A DNA stretch of 11,134 nucleotides from Gemmatimonadota bacterium (GTDB lineage: Bacteria; Gemmatimonadota; Gemmatimonadetes; Longimicrobiales; RSA9), in contig JADGGV010000085.1 of assembly GCA_019689775.1 (NCBI GenBank), positions 1 to 11,134 on the forward strand, read 5' to 3'. This document shows, one piece after another, positions 1-7,121 of this stretch. The notes under the pieces were generated by a model. The model did no database searches. It was not told the DNA's origin and saw nothing but the letters and a program-made list of their open reading frames with translations. Both the position numbers and the translations under genes were made by a program. The stretch's first letter is position 1. Each line of letters begins with the position of its first letter.

Positions 1-96
1 GGCGCGCCCGCCCCGCTTGGCCGCCAACCGGGGCGCGGCCGCCGCGCTCACGAGGAGCGCGAGCGGCCCGATGGTGCGGAGCCGGCTATGGCTCAC
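1..96 (-). CDS. N-terminus of an exported protein following pal (partial; possibly CpoB/YbgF)
   Basis: A reading frame opens with GTG at 96-94, overlapping the TGA stop of pal as GTGA, and stays open to the window edge (32 codons). A G-rich stretch (GGGGGG) a few bases upstream could serve as ribosome binding site. The visible peptide starts SHSRLR, followed by a hydrophobic run (IGPLALLVSAAAA) and then basic residues, which looks like a signal peptide. In most tol-pal operons the gene after pal encodes CpoB/YbgF, a periplasmic coiled-coil/TPR protein that coordinates Tol with cell-wall synthesis. The position and signal peptide fit that, but no diagnostic domain is visible here, so the identity is inference. 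Confidence 0.5.
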   Translation of the reverse strand, partial: MSHSRLRTIGPLALLVSAAAAPRLAAKRGGRA

Positions 97-689
97 CGGC
101 CCCCCGTGGTCGGCGGCGTGATGCGCTCGCCGCCCGCCGTGATCTCGAACTCGTCGCGGCGGTTCTTCGCCCAGGCCTCCTCGTCGTGGCCCGGATCGGC
201 GGGACGCTCCTCGCCGTAGCTGATCGTGCCGATGCGGCCCTCGTCGATGCCGAAGCCGACGATGTACTGCTTGGCCGCCTCCGCGCGGCGCATGCCGAGC
301 GCGAGGTTGTACTCGACGGAGCCGCGCTCGTCGGCGTTGCCGGCGACACGCAGGCGCAGGTCGGGGTTGGCGCGCAGGATCGCGACCTTCTGATCGAGCG
401 CCGAGCGCGCGTCGTCGGTCAGCGTGGCCTCATCGTAGTCGAAGTAGATCGGCGCCTGAATGGTGGCCCGGGCGCGGGCGGCGGCCTCCTCGGCCGCGCG
501 GGCGCGGGCCTCCTCCTCGGCGCGGCGGCGGGCCTCGGCCTCCCGCGCGGCCCGCAGCGAATCCTCGCGGAGCGCGCCTTGGCCGGCGGTGTCGACCTGC
601 GGCGCCGGCGGGGCCGGCGGCTGCTTCTTACCGCACGCGCCCAGCGCGAGAGCAGCCAGAAGCACGGGGAGCACGAGTCGTCGATCCAT
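93..689 (-). CDS. pal: Peptidoglycan-associated lipoprotein Pal
   Basis: Outer-membrane lipoprotein of the Tol-Pal system; its OmpA-like domain binds the diaminopimelate of peptidoglycan and it also binds TolB. The 198-residue product has a lipoprotein signal peptide with lipobox LGAC, lipidated Cys at residue 19, and no Asp at +2, consistent with outer-membrane sorting. Residues 41-76 are an Ala/Arg/Glu-rich, probably helical or coiled-coil stretch that is longer than in E. coli Pal. The OmpA domain spans about 80-184: YFDYD at 82-86, the binding signature NADERGSVEYN at 118-128 with Asp120, LGMRRA at 131-136 and NRRDEF at 176-181. The ATG start at 689 is preceded by AGGAG about 8 bases upstream. 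It lies 33 bases after tolB and overlaps the next gene by GTGA. Confidence 0.96.
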   Translation of the reverse strand: MDRRLVLPVLLAALALGACGKKQPPAPPAPQVDTAGQGALREDSLRAAREAEARRRAEEEARARAAEEAAARARATIQAPIYFDYDEATLTDDARSALDQKVAILRANPDLRLRVAGNADERGSVEYNLALGMRRAEAAKQYIVGFGIDEGRIGTISYGEERPADPGHDEEAWAKNRRDEFEITAGGERITPPTTGGR

Positions 690-722
690 CGTCGGGTCTC
701 CTGTGATGTTTGGTAGGGTGGG

Positions 723-2060
723 CTACCGTGAAACGGGGCCAGCCGTAAGCCCCGAGCTGCTCAATAGGATCGGGGACCAGTCCGGGACGCGATACCGCCC
801 ACCGACGAGGAGCGGCCGGACGCGGCCGGTCACCGTGTCGACAACATACAGCCCCGCCCCCCCATCGCGCACCCCGCTGAAGACGATGTGGCGGCCATCG
901 GGCGCCCAACTGGGGTCCTCGTTGCGGCCGCTCGCCGTGATCTGCCGGACCGTGGCGCCGGGCGTCGAGGCGTCGGCGAGCATGATCTGGAACTCGCCCC
1001 TGGAGCGGCCATGGAAGGCGATCTGCGTCCCGGTGGGCGACCAGTCGGGCGAGGTGTAGTAGCCTGGCTCGCCGTAGGTGTACGGCGAGAGGAGGTCCGC
1101 ATCGCCGCCGTCCGCGGACGCGACGTAGATGTGCGGCTGGCCGACGCGGTTCGAGTTGAACACGATGCGCCGGCCGTCCGGCGAGTAGCTCGGCGAGAGG
1201 TCGTCGCGCGCCGAGTGCGTGATGCGCCGCAGGCAGCAGCGCTGCACGACGTCGTAGTCGTCGATCTCGTTGTTGTGGCCGTTCCAGGTCGCGAAGGCGA
1301 TGCGGCGGCCGTCCGGCGAGTACGCCGGCGTCAGGATCTGGTCGCGGGTCAGCAGCACCTGGCTCGAGCCGGTCGTCATGTCGCGCTCGACCAGCTCCCA
1401 GCGCGATCCGGTAAAGCGCGTGTACGCCAGGCGCCGGCCGTCGGGCGACCACGCCGGCGACATCAGCATGGTCCCCACCGTCGCCAGCGTGCGCACGTCT
1501 TCGCCGTCGGAATCGACCGAGAGGAGCGAGTAGCCGCCGTCGGCGTTGCGCCGGACGAAGGCGACGCGGGTGGCGGCGATCCCCGGTTGGCCGGTGGCCC
1601 ACTTCACCACGGCATCGGCGGCGGCGTGGACGGCGAGGCGGAAGTCCGGCGAGCCGGCGGCGGGGAGATCGAAGACCTGACTCTGCTTGACGGCGCCGTA
1701 GACGACGTCGTGGAGCGAGATCTTGAGCCGGCCGTCGGGCTGGAGCTCGGGCACGACGAGCCAGACCACGCCGAGGTCGTTCCAGGCCTTGTAGTTGACC
1801 GGCCCGGAGCGGAGCGCCTCGGGGATGAGGTCGGCCATCACGAAGCGGTCGCTGTAATCCAGGTCGCGCTGGAGGATCTGCACGATGTCCGCCGCCGGCC
1901 CGTCGCCGGTCGCCGGGCGCACGGCGAGCTTCGGCCGCTGGAGCGTCTGGTACGTCAGGCCGAGCCGCACGCCCGTCGGGAGCCTCGTGGTGTCCCGCTG
2001 CGCCGCCAGCGGCGTCGCGGGAAGCGCGAGAAGTCCAAGGAGGAGCAAGCTACGCCGCAT
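723..2060 (-). CDS. tolB: Tol-Pal system protein TolB
   Basis: Periplasmic protein that binds Pal and is the target of the energised TolA; it recycles Pal to the division site. The 445-residue product, close to the usual 430, has a signal peptide at 1-20 (probable cleavage after PLAA). The N-terminal TolB domain covers about 25-165. A beta-propeller follows with five clear PD40 motifs: SPAWSPDGRRLAY (201), TPAYSPDGRRIAF (244), SPSYSPDGRRIVF (289), SPDWSPTGTQIAF (337) and DPSWAPDGRHIVF (382); PDWSP near 426 may be part of a sixth blade. The only cysteines are an adjacent pair at 275-276 (QRCCLRR). The start at 2060 has GAGG upstream with short spacing. It sits 32 bases after the tolA-like gene and 33 before pal, in canonical tol order. 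Confidence 0.96.
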   Translation of the reverse strand: MRRSLLLLGLLALPATPLAAQRDTTRLPTGVRLGLTYQTLQRPKLAVRPATGDGPAADIVQILQRDLDYSDRFVMADLIPEALRSGPVNYKAWNDLGVVWLVVPELQPDGRLKISLHDVVYGAVKQSQVFDLPAAGSPDFRLAVHAAADAVVKWATGQPGIAATRVAFVRRNADGGYSLLSVDSDGEDVRTLATVGTMLMSPAWSPDGRRLAYTRFTGSRWELVERDMTTGSSQVLLTRDQILTPAYSPDGRRIAFATWNGHNNEIDDYDVVQRCCLRRITHSARDDLSPSYSPDGRRIVFNSNRVGQPHIYVASADGGDADLLSPYTYGEPGYYTSPDWSPTGTQIAFHGRSRGEFQIMLADASTPGATVRQITASGRNEDPSWAPDGRHIVFSGVRDGGAGLYVVDTVTGRVRPLLVGGRYRVPDWSPILLSSSGLTAGPVSR

Positions 2061-2092
2061 CGGTCCTCACTTCGGTTCGAGGCCGCGCCACC

Positions 2093-2851
2093 TCAGCGGG
2101 GCGGCTGGAAGTAGAAGCTGATCGGGAGCCGGTCGCCCTGGAAGCCCCGGGGGAGCGGGCCGAACGCCTTGCGCTGCCCCGCCGCCTCGATCGCGCCGAG
2201 CACCGTGTAGTCGAAGTTCAGGTTTCCCGACGACTTGTAGACACGCAAGTCGCTCACCGAGCCGTCGCGCTCGATGACGAAGTACGCCTCCGCCCTCAGG
2301 TCGGGCGAGCCGGTCCAGCGGAAGTACCGGCTGATCTGCGTGATGATGTTCTCCAGGTAGCCCGGGTACGGGAACGCCTCGCCCTCGAGCTGCACGTTGA
2401 TCCCGGAGCCGCCGACCTGGGTGCCCTTCTTCGGGTTCCACCCCTTCGCCGGCGCCTCCGTTCCCGTCGCCTCCTTCGCCGGCTTGGCCGGCGGCTTCGG
2501 CCTCGGCTTCGGCTCCGGCCTCGGCGCCGCCTCGACCTCCGGTTTCTTCGCCTCCGGCGTCGGCTTGGCGGTCGGCTTCGGGGGCGCCGGCGCCGGCTTC
2601 GGCGGCGCGGGCGACGGCGTCTCCCCTTCCTTCGCCGCGTTCGTCACGATCCGGCCGGGCTCCGGCGGGCCGTACACCTGCGGCGGCGGCGAGACGATGC
2701 TGACGCGGTAGACGTGGAATCGCGCATCGGGCGGGACGACGCGGACGCCGAACCACCAGAACGCGAAGGCGGCGAGCCCGTGGACCGCGATGGAGGCGGC
2801 CACGGCGAGCGGCCCCGGCCGGGGGCGCAGCGTGGCGGCCCGCGACGTCAC
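2093..2851 (-). CDS. TonB/TolA-like energy-transducing protein in the tolA position
   Basis: Inner-membrane protein expected to carry force from TolQ/TolR across the periplasm to TolB and Pal. The 252-residue product has one membrane segment at about 14-36. That segment contains S20 and H24 in the pattern SIAVH, matching the SxxxH motif through which TonB and TolA couple to their ExbBD/TolQR motors. A Pro/Lys/Ala-rich linker follows (about 62-137, with repeats such as PKP and APPKP), then a TonB-type C-terminal domain at about 150-252 (FVIERDGSVSDLRVYKSSG near 191-209). E. coli TolA has a long helical middle domain instead, so the build is TonB-like while the position says TolA. The start is GTG at 2851; TGAGGGGG, overlapping the tolR stop, supplies a ribosome binding site. 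No upstream ATG competes. Confidence 0.88.
   Translation of the reverse strand: MTSRAATLRPRPGPLAVAASIAVHGLAAFAFWWFGVRVVPPDARFHVYRVSIVSPPPQVYGPPEPGRIVTNAAKEGETPSPAPPKPAPAPPKPTAKPTPEAKKPEVEAAPRPEPKPRPKPPAKPAKEATGTEAPAKGWNPKKGTQVGGSGINVQLEGEAFPYPGYLENIITQISRYFRWTGSPDLRAEAYFVIERDGSVSDLRVYKSSGNLNFDYTVLGAIEAAGQRKAFGPLPRGFQGDRLPISFYFQPPR
2441..2629 (-). repeat. Low-complexity coding repeat (Pro/Lys/Ala linker)
   Basis: This part of the tolA/tonB-like gene is built from short degenerate units; on the plus strand GGCTTCGG, GGCCTCGG and GGCTCCGG recur. It encodes residues of about 75-137, rich in Pro, Lys, Ala and Glu. Known TonB proteins have an extended linker of this kind that spans the periplasm. 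Its length may vary between strains through slippage; that is inference. Confidence 0.7.
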
Positions 2852-2861
2852 GTGCGCCCCC

Positions 2862-3284
2862 TCACGGCTCCAGCTCGGGCTCCGCGACCAGCCCGACCTC
2901 GGCGACGTTCAGCTTCTTCATCATGCCGAGGACCTGGAGGAAGCGGCCGTACGGGACGTCGCGGTCGGCGCGCAGGTAGGCGTCCTTGACGCCCTTCCGC
3001 CGCACGTAGTCGGTGTAGAGCGCGCGGAACTCCTCGGGCGAGGAGGCCGGCACCTCGCCGATGTAGGTCTTGCCGTCGCGCGACACGGTCACGATCACGC
3101 CCTCGGTGGACGCGATCGGCGCGGTCTCGGCCCTCGGCAGCTTCACGTCCACGCCGCTGGCCATGATCGGCGCGGCCATCATGAAGATGATGAGCAGCAC
3201 GAGCGCGACGTCGATCAGGTTCGTGAGGTTGATCTCGGCGTTGACCGCGAGCTCCCCGCGGCGGCTGCGACGGCGGCGCGCCAT
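2862..3284 (-). CDS. tolR: Biopolymer transport protein TolR/ExbD
   Basis: Proton-channel subunit of the TolQ-TolR motor in the inner membrane. The 140-residue product, typical for the family, has a basic cytoplasmic N-terminus (RRRRSRRG, 3-10). One membrane segment follows at about 22-42 (NLIDVALVLLIIFMM) and carries Asp25, the conserved protonatable residue of TolR/ExbD. A periplasmic ExbD domain covers about 46-140 and includes AYLRADRDVPYGR at 102-114. The ATG start at 3284 is one base after the tolQ stop, with GGGGAGG about 7 bases upstream. The gene ends 10 bases before the tolA-like gene. The sequence alone does not separate TolR from ExbD; the tolB-pal context favours TolR. Confidence 0.94.
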   Translation of the reverse strand: MARRRRSRRGELAVNAEINLTNLIDVALVLLIIFMMAAPIMASGVDVKLPRAETAPIASTEGVIVTVSRDGKTYIGEVPASSPEEFRALYTDYVRRKGVKDAYLRADRDVPYGRFLQVLGMMKKLNVAEVGLVAEPELEP

Positions 3285-3285
3285 G

Positions 3286-4002
3286 CTAGAGCCTCCCCTC
3301 GCGCGCGAGCGTGCCGATGAACTCGGTGATGAAGCCCTCCATCTGGCTCGCCAGCGAGTTCACCCGGGCGACGAACAGGTTGTAGGCGATGACCGCGGGG
3401 ATCGCCGCGATGAGCCCGGCGACCGTCGCGACCAGCGCCAGCGCGATCCCGGGCGCGACCGCGCCGATGTTGGCCGCGCCCGAGGCGCCGAGGCCGATGA
3501 ACGCGTCCATGACGCCGATGACCGTGCCGAGGAGGCCGAGGAGCGGGCTGACCACGCCGATGATCGCGAGCCACGGCAGGCCGTGCGAGAGCATCTCGAC
3601 CTGCTCGTCTTCCTGCTTCTCCATCATCATGCGCAGCGCCTCGAGCTGCACCTCGGACAACCCGACGGCCACCGGCCCTTCCTCGCGCAGTGCGCCCGGG
3701 CGCAGCTCGCTGAAGAAGTTCACGCCTTCGCGGAAGATGGCGGTGTAGGGGGACTCGGGAAGCCGGAGCACCGACTTGTAGATGTCCTCGAGGCGGTGCG
3801 CGCCCTGCATCGCCATCTCGAAGCGGCGCCCGGCCCGCCGCACCCGGCGGAACTGCCCCAGCTTCCAGAAGATCACGACCCAGCTCGCCAGCGAGAAGAG
3901 CGCAGTGATCGCCAGGATCACCTGCGCCGTGAGGTCGCCGCCGAAGATCATGTCGAGGGGGCTGTGCGGCGCCTGCCCGCCGATCTGCGCGAAGATGCTC
4001 AT
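3286..4002 (-). CDS. tolQ: Proton channel subunit TolQ/ExbB
   Basis: Inner-membrane subunit that with TolR uses proton flow to drive the TolA-like protein. The frame is open further upstream, but the start chosen at 4002 gives 238 residues, near the usual 230, and overlaps the epimerase stop as ATGA. Three membrane segments are visible at about 25-48, 142-167 and 182-208. The MotA/TolQ/ExbB signature lies at 153-168 (PLLGLLGTVIGVMDAF). The last segment, GIALALVATVAGL (185-197), contains Thr193 where the family has a conserved pore Thr. The long cytoplasmic loop between segments 1 and 2 is as expected. AGGAGG lies only one base before the ATG, which is unusually close, so translational coupling with the epimerase gene is likely. 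Confidence 0.94.
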   Translation of the reverse strand: MSIFAQIGGQAPHSPLDMIFGGDLTAQVILAITALFSLASWVVIFWKLGQFRRVRRAGRRFEMAMQGAHRLEDIYKSVLRLPESPYTAIFREGVNFFSELRPGALREEGPVAVGLSEVQLEALRMMMEKQEDEQVEMLSHGLPWLAIIGVVSPLLGLLGTVIGVMDAFIGLGASGAANIGAVAPGIALALVATVAGLIAAIPAVIAYNLFVARVNSLASQMEGFITEFIGTLAREGRL

Positions 4003-4949
4003 GCCTCCTGGTGCCCCGCGATGTGGTGGAAGGTTCGGGCGAGCCCGTCCCGCAGGGACGTGGCCGGCGCCCAGCCGAGCGCCCGCAGCCGCGACGCGTC
4101 GAGACATGAGTGGCGCAGCTCGCCCGGGCGGGCCTCGGCGAACCGCACCTCGACGCTCCGGCCGCTGACCTCCATGAGCGCTCGGGCCAGCTCGTTGACG
4201 CTCGTCTCGCGCCCCGTCCCCACGTTGAAGCCGCGGTCGTCGATGCCGGCGGCGGGAGGGAGCGCGACGTCGGCCAGGCGCAGGTTCGCGGCCACGACGT
4301 CGCCGACGTACACGTAGTCCCGCGTCTGGTTCCCGTCGCCGTAGATCGTGACCGGCTCGCCGCGCAGCAGCCGCGTCGAGAAGATCGCGACCACGCCCGC
4401 CTCGCCGTGCGGGTCCTGGCGCGGACCGTAGACGTTCGCGTAGCGCAGCGCCACGTACTCGAGGCCGTGCACGCGGTGGTAGTAGTGCAGGTAATACTCC
4501 GCGGCGAGCTTCGTCACGCCGTACGGCGAGAGCGGCGCCTTCGAGGCCGTCTCCGGCGTCGGGCGCACCTCCGGCTCGCCGTAGACGACGCCGCCAGAGG
4601 AGACGAAGACGAAGCGGCTGGTGCCGTGACGGCGCGCCGCCTCGAGGACGTTGAGCAGGCCGTCGATGTTGATGCGGGCATCGCGCCGCGGGTCCATCAC
4701 CGACTTGCGCACGTCGATCTGCGCGGCGTGGTGGCTGACGATGTCGAAGCCGCCGACGTCGGCGAAGAGGCGGTCGAGGTCGGGGGAGCCGATGTCCATC
4801 TCGACGAACGCGATGCCGGCGCCGACGTTCTCGCGCCGACCGGACGAGAGGTCGTCGACGACCCAGACCTCGTCGCCCCGCGCGCGAAAGGCATCGGCGA
4901 CGTGGCTGCCGATGAAGCCGGCGCCGCCCGTGACGAGGACGCGTGTCAT
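3999..4949 (-). CDS. NAD-dependent sugar epimerase/dehydratase (GalE-like extended SDR)
   Basis: Probably interconverts a nucleotide sugar (UDP-glucose 4-epimerase-like) for envelope polysaccharide; the exact substrate cannot be read from sequence. The frame is open far upstream inside hemA, but the protein proper begins at ATG 4949, overlapping the hemA stop as ATGA, with GAGGAG upstream at good spacing. This gives 316 residues, normal for the family. The Rossmann motif is TGGAGFIG at 7-14, Asp32-Asp33 follow strand 2 and should bind the NAD ribose, and SSGGVVYG lies at 117-124. The catalytic YxxxK is Tyr143-Lys147, with the active-site Ser at about 118-119. RYANVYGPRQ (169-178) and GDGNQTRDYVYVGDV (204-218) are typical extended-SDR segments. 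Its place between hemA and tolQ is unusual. Confidence 0.92.
   Translation of the reverse strand: MTRVLVTGGAGFIGSHVADAFRARGDEVWVVDDLSSGRRENVGAGIAFVEMDIGSPDLDRLFADVGGFDIVSHHAAQIDVRKSVMDPRRDARINIDGLLNVLEAARRHGTSRFVFVSSGGVVYGEPEVRPTPETASKAPLSPYGVTKLAAEYYLHYYHRVHGLEYVALRYANVYGPRQDPHGEAGVVAIFSTRLLRGEPVTIYGDGNQTRDYVYVGDVVAANLRLADVALPPAAGIDDRGFNVGTGRETSVNELARALMEVSGRSVEVRFAEARPGELRHSCLDASRLRALGWAPATSLRDGLARTFHHIAGHQEA
4004..4009 (-). promoter_or_regulatory. Shine-Dalgarno of tolQ with abnormally short spacing
   Basis: The minus strand reads AGGAGG, then a single C, then the ATG of tolQ, which itself overlaps the epimerase stop. A perfect anti-16S match with one base of spacing is normally poor for initiation. 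No better in-frame start is visible nearby, so ribosomes may re-initiate after terminating on the epimerase gene. Confidence 0.55.
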
Positions 4950-6256
4950 TCGGGCTCCTCGGGAGCGTGGGGTTCCGGGGCGTCGAGCTGGAACAGGTAG
5001 CGCGCGGTCTCCAGCACCTGGAGCGCGCGGCCGTTGGCGGCGGCCTCGCGCAGGCGCGAGGTCGGCGCGTGCAGCACCTTGTTCAGGAGCTGGCGGGTGA
5101 GCGCGTCGATGGCATCCCGGTCCTCGGGCGCCAGGTGCTTCAGGCGACGGAGCATCCGCTCGACCTCCGCCTGGCGCGTCAGCTCGGCGCGGTCCCGCAG
5201 CGCGCGGATCAGCGGCACGACCTCGCGGGCCGCGTACCACGTCCAGAACTCCTCGACCGCCGCCCCGACGATCCGCTCCGCCTTCGGGATCTCCTGTTGC
5301 CGCTTCTCCAGGTTCTGGTCGACGATCTGGCGCAGGTCGTCGAGGTCGTAGAGGAAGATGTTGTCGATGTCGCCGACGGCGGGCTCGACGTCGCGGGGGA
5401 GCGCGATGTCGACGATCAGCAGCGGGTTGCGCGGGCCGCCGGGGAGCAACCGGTCCATCAGCTCGCGCGTGAGCACGGCGTGCGGCGCGGCGGTGGCGCA
5501 GACGATGACCCGGACGTCGCGCAGCAGGCGGTCGAGGTCGGCGAAGCGCGCGGTGCGCGCGTTCTGGCGTTCGGCCATGGCGCGCGCGCGCTCCTCGGTG
5601 CGGGTGGCGATGACCGTACCGCGGGCGCCGTCGCCCATGAGCGCCTCGAGCGAGAGCTCGCTCATCTCGCCGGCCCCCAGCACGGCGACCTCGAGCCCCT
5701 TCAGCGACCCGAAGATCTTGCGCGCCAGCTCGACGGCGGCGGCGGGCACGGAGGCCGCGCCCACGCCGAGGTGCGTCTCGCTGCGCACCTTGCCGCCGAC
5801 GGAGAGCGCGTGCTGGAAGAGGCGCGAGAGGACCGGGCCGACGACGCGGTCGTCGCCCTCGCCGCCGGCGCCGAGCGCTCGCTCGTAGGCGGCCCGGACC
5901 TGCCCCTGGATCTGCGCCTCGCCCAGGACCAGTGAATCCAGGCTCGAGACGACGCGGAACAGATGCTCGACGCCGCGCCGCTCGTCGTACCGGTACATGA
6001 ACCGGCTCGCCTCCTCGGCCGGCATCCGGGCGTGCTCCGCGAGCAGCTCCAACGCCGGCGTCGCCTCGGCGCCCTCGGGCAGGTGCAGGTAGAGCTCGGT
6101 CCGGTTGCAGGTCGAGAGGAGGACGGCCTCCTGCGCGGCGCCGGCCGCACGCAGTCGCCGCAGCGCCGCCGTCACCTCCGCGGCGTTGAAGACGAAGCGC
6201 TCCCGCACCTCGACCGGCGCCGTGTGGTGGCTGAGCCCGAGGACCCTCAGCGCCAT
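4946..6256 (-). CDS. hemA: Glutamyl-tRNA reductase HemA
   Basis: Reduces glutamyl-tRNA(Glu) with NADPH to glutamate-1-semialdehyde, the first committed step of C5-pathway tetrapyrrole synthesis, in the cytoplasm. The 436-residue product matches the usual 420-440. The N-terminal catalytic domain has GLSHHTAPVEVRE at 7-19 and the catalytic Cys50 within STCNRTE (48-54). LGEAQIQGQVRAAY (111-124) is a family signature, and VLGAGEMSE (192-200) is the NADPH-binding loop. The C-terminal helical dimerisation domain runs from about 320 to 425. GEMS replaces the more common GEMG/GKMS wording but keeps the loop. It starts at ATG 6256 with GAGG about 8 bases upstream, 33 bases after the hemX-like gene, and ends overlapping the epimerase start. 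Confidence 0.97.
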   Translation of the reverse strand: MALRVLGLSHHTAPVEVRERFVFNAAEVTAALRRLRAAGAAQEAVLLSTCNRTELYLHLPEGAEATPALELLAEHARMPAEEASRFMYRYDERRGVEHLFRVVSSLDSLVLGEAQIQGQVRAAYERALGAGGEGDDRVVGPVLSRLFQHALSVGGKVRSETHLGVGAASVPAAAVELARKIFGSLKGLEVAVLGAGEMSELSLEALMGDGARGTVIATRTEERARAMAERQNARTARFADLDRLLRDVRVIVCATAAPHAVLTRELMDRLLPGGPRNPLLIVDIALPRDVEPAVGDIDNIFLYDLDDLRQIVDQNLEKRQQEIPKAERIVGAAVEEFWTWYAAREVVPLIRALRDRAELTRQAEVERMLRRLKHLAPEDRDAIDALTRQLLNKVLHAPTSRLREAAANGRALQVLETARYLFQLDAPEPHAPEEPE

Positions 6257-6289
6257 GACGTCGACCTCGCCACGGGGGCCCCGTCCGCC

Positions 6290-7111
6290 TCAGACACCCA
6301 CGTGGAAGAGCTGGCCGCCGGTCGGGCCGACCCAGAGCAGGTAGGCGACGACGACGACGAGGAAGCCGAAGACGCTGACCAGCGCGCTGCGGCGGCCGCG
6401 CCCCGCCCCGCCCGTCCCCGCGACCAGGGCCGCGACGAAGACCGTCCAGCTCAGGATCCCCCAGACGACCTGCGGGTTCTCGATGAACAGCGAGTTGCGG
6501 AAGCGGACCGTCCAGGCCCAGCCGAGCGCGAGGTTCAGCGTGAGCGCCGGGAAGCCGATCTGGAGCGCGATGCGCCCGACGCGGTCGAGCACCGCGAGCG
6601 GCGGGATGAAGCGGAAGAGTCGACCGAAGCGTTTCTCCTTCAGCTCGCGGAACTGGAGCAGGTAGAAGAGCCCCGCGGCGAACGCCACGGCAAGGCAGAC
6701 GTAGCCGACGAAGCCGAGCAGGATGTGCAGCCCGAGCCACCAGCCGCTGAACGCCATCGGCTCGCCGGCCGGGCGGACCCCCAGCACCATGGCGACGACG
6801 AGGAGCACCGCGGCGAGCGGCGCCAGGACGAGCGCGAGCGGGCGGGTGTCCTTGAAGACCGTGGCCGGAAGGAGAAACCCGCCGAGCAGGTAGGCCAGCG
6901 TGCAGAGCGCGGGCGCCATGCCGACCAGCGGCAGCTCCCGCGTCTGCGCGGTGTAGAGCGCCAGCGCCGCGGTCTGCGCGGCGACGGCGGCGGCGGTCAT
7001 GCCCGCGCCGACCGAGGGGACGAAGCGGCGCGCGCCGACCAGCGACGCGATCAGGATCGCCGCCGTGCCGGCGTAGAGCGCCGCGGCCAGGGACAGGAGG
7101 ACGTTGATCAT
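6290..7111 (-). CDS. hemX: HemX/CcsA-family membrane protein (cytochrome c assembly family)
   Basis: Polytopic inner-membrane protein of the cytochrome c assembly family; the 276-residue Bacillus HemX next to hemA lowers HemA levels, whereas CcsA/ResC handles heme. The start at 7111 gives 273 residues; about eight hydrophobic segments are visible, e.g. 4-26, 38-55, 63-82, 93-111, 127-151, 183-200, 215-232 and 245-262. GLHILLGFVGYVCLAVAF (127-144) with His129 matches the conserved family helix, and His270 near the C-terminus is a second candidate heme ligand. The tryptophan-rich segment at 198-222 (GWAWTVRFR...VVWGILSW) is a degenerate form of the CcsA WWD region. The frame is open to 7162, but that would translate the palindrome; GAGGG lies very close to the ATG. 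hemA is 33 bases downstream. E. coli HemX is an unrelated protein. Confidence 0.82.
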   Translation of the reverse strand: MINVLLSLAAALYAGTAAILIASLVGARRFVPSVGAGMTAAAVAAQTAALALYTAQTRELPLVGMAPALCTLAYLLGGFLLPATVFKDTRPLALVLAPLAAVLLVVAMVLGVRPAGEPMAFSGWWLGLHILLGFVGYVCLAVAFAAGLFYLLQFRELKEKRFGRLFRFIPPLAVLDRVGRIALQIGFPALTLNLALGWAWTVRFRNSLFIENPQVVWGILSWTVFVAALVAGTGGAGRGRRSALVSVFGFLVVVVAYLLWVGPTGGQLFHVGV

Positions 7112-7121
7112 TCCCTCAATG

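Noticed and set aside
888..2114. Long plus-strand open frame (408 codons) opposite tolB
   Set aside because: Antisense shadow of tolB in a GC-rich genome; Arg/Val/Gly-rich with no domain, while the minus strand has a full TolB with PD40 motifs.
2397..2711. Plus-strand Gly/Phe-rich frame that looks like a repeat protein
   Set aside because: It is the antisense reading of the Pro/Lys linker of the TonB-like gene.
4950..6740. Upstream extension of the epimerase frame to over 900 codons
   Set aside because: The extra part lies over hemA and is Arg/Ala-rich nonsense; the Rossmann start and ATGA overlap at 4949 fix the true beginning.
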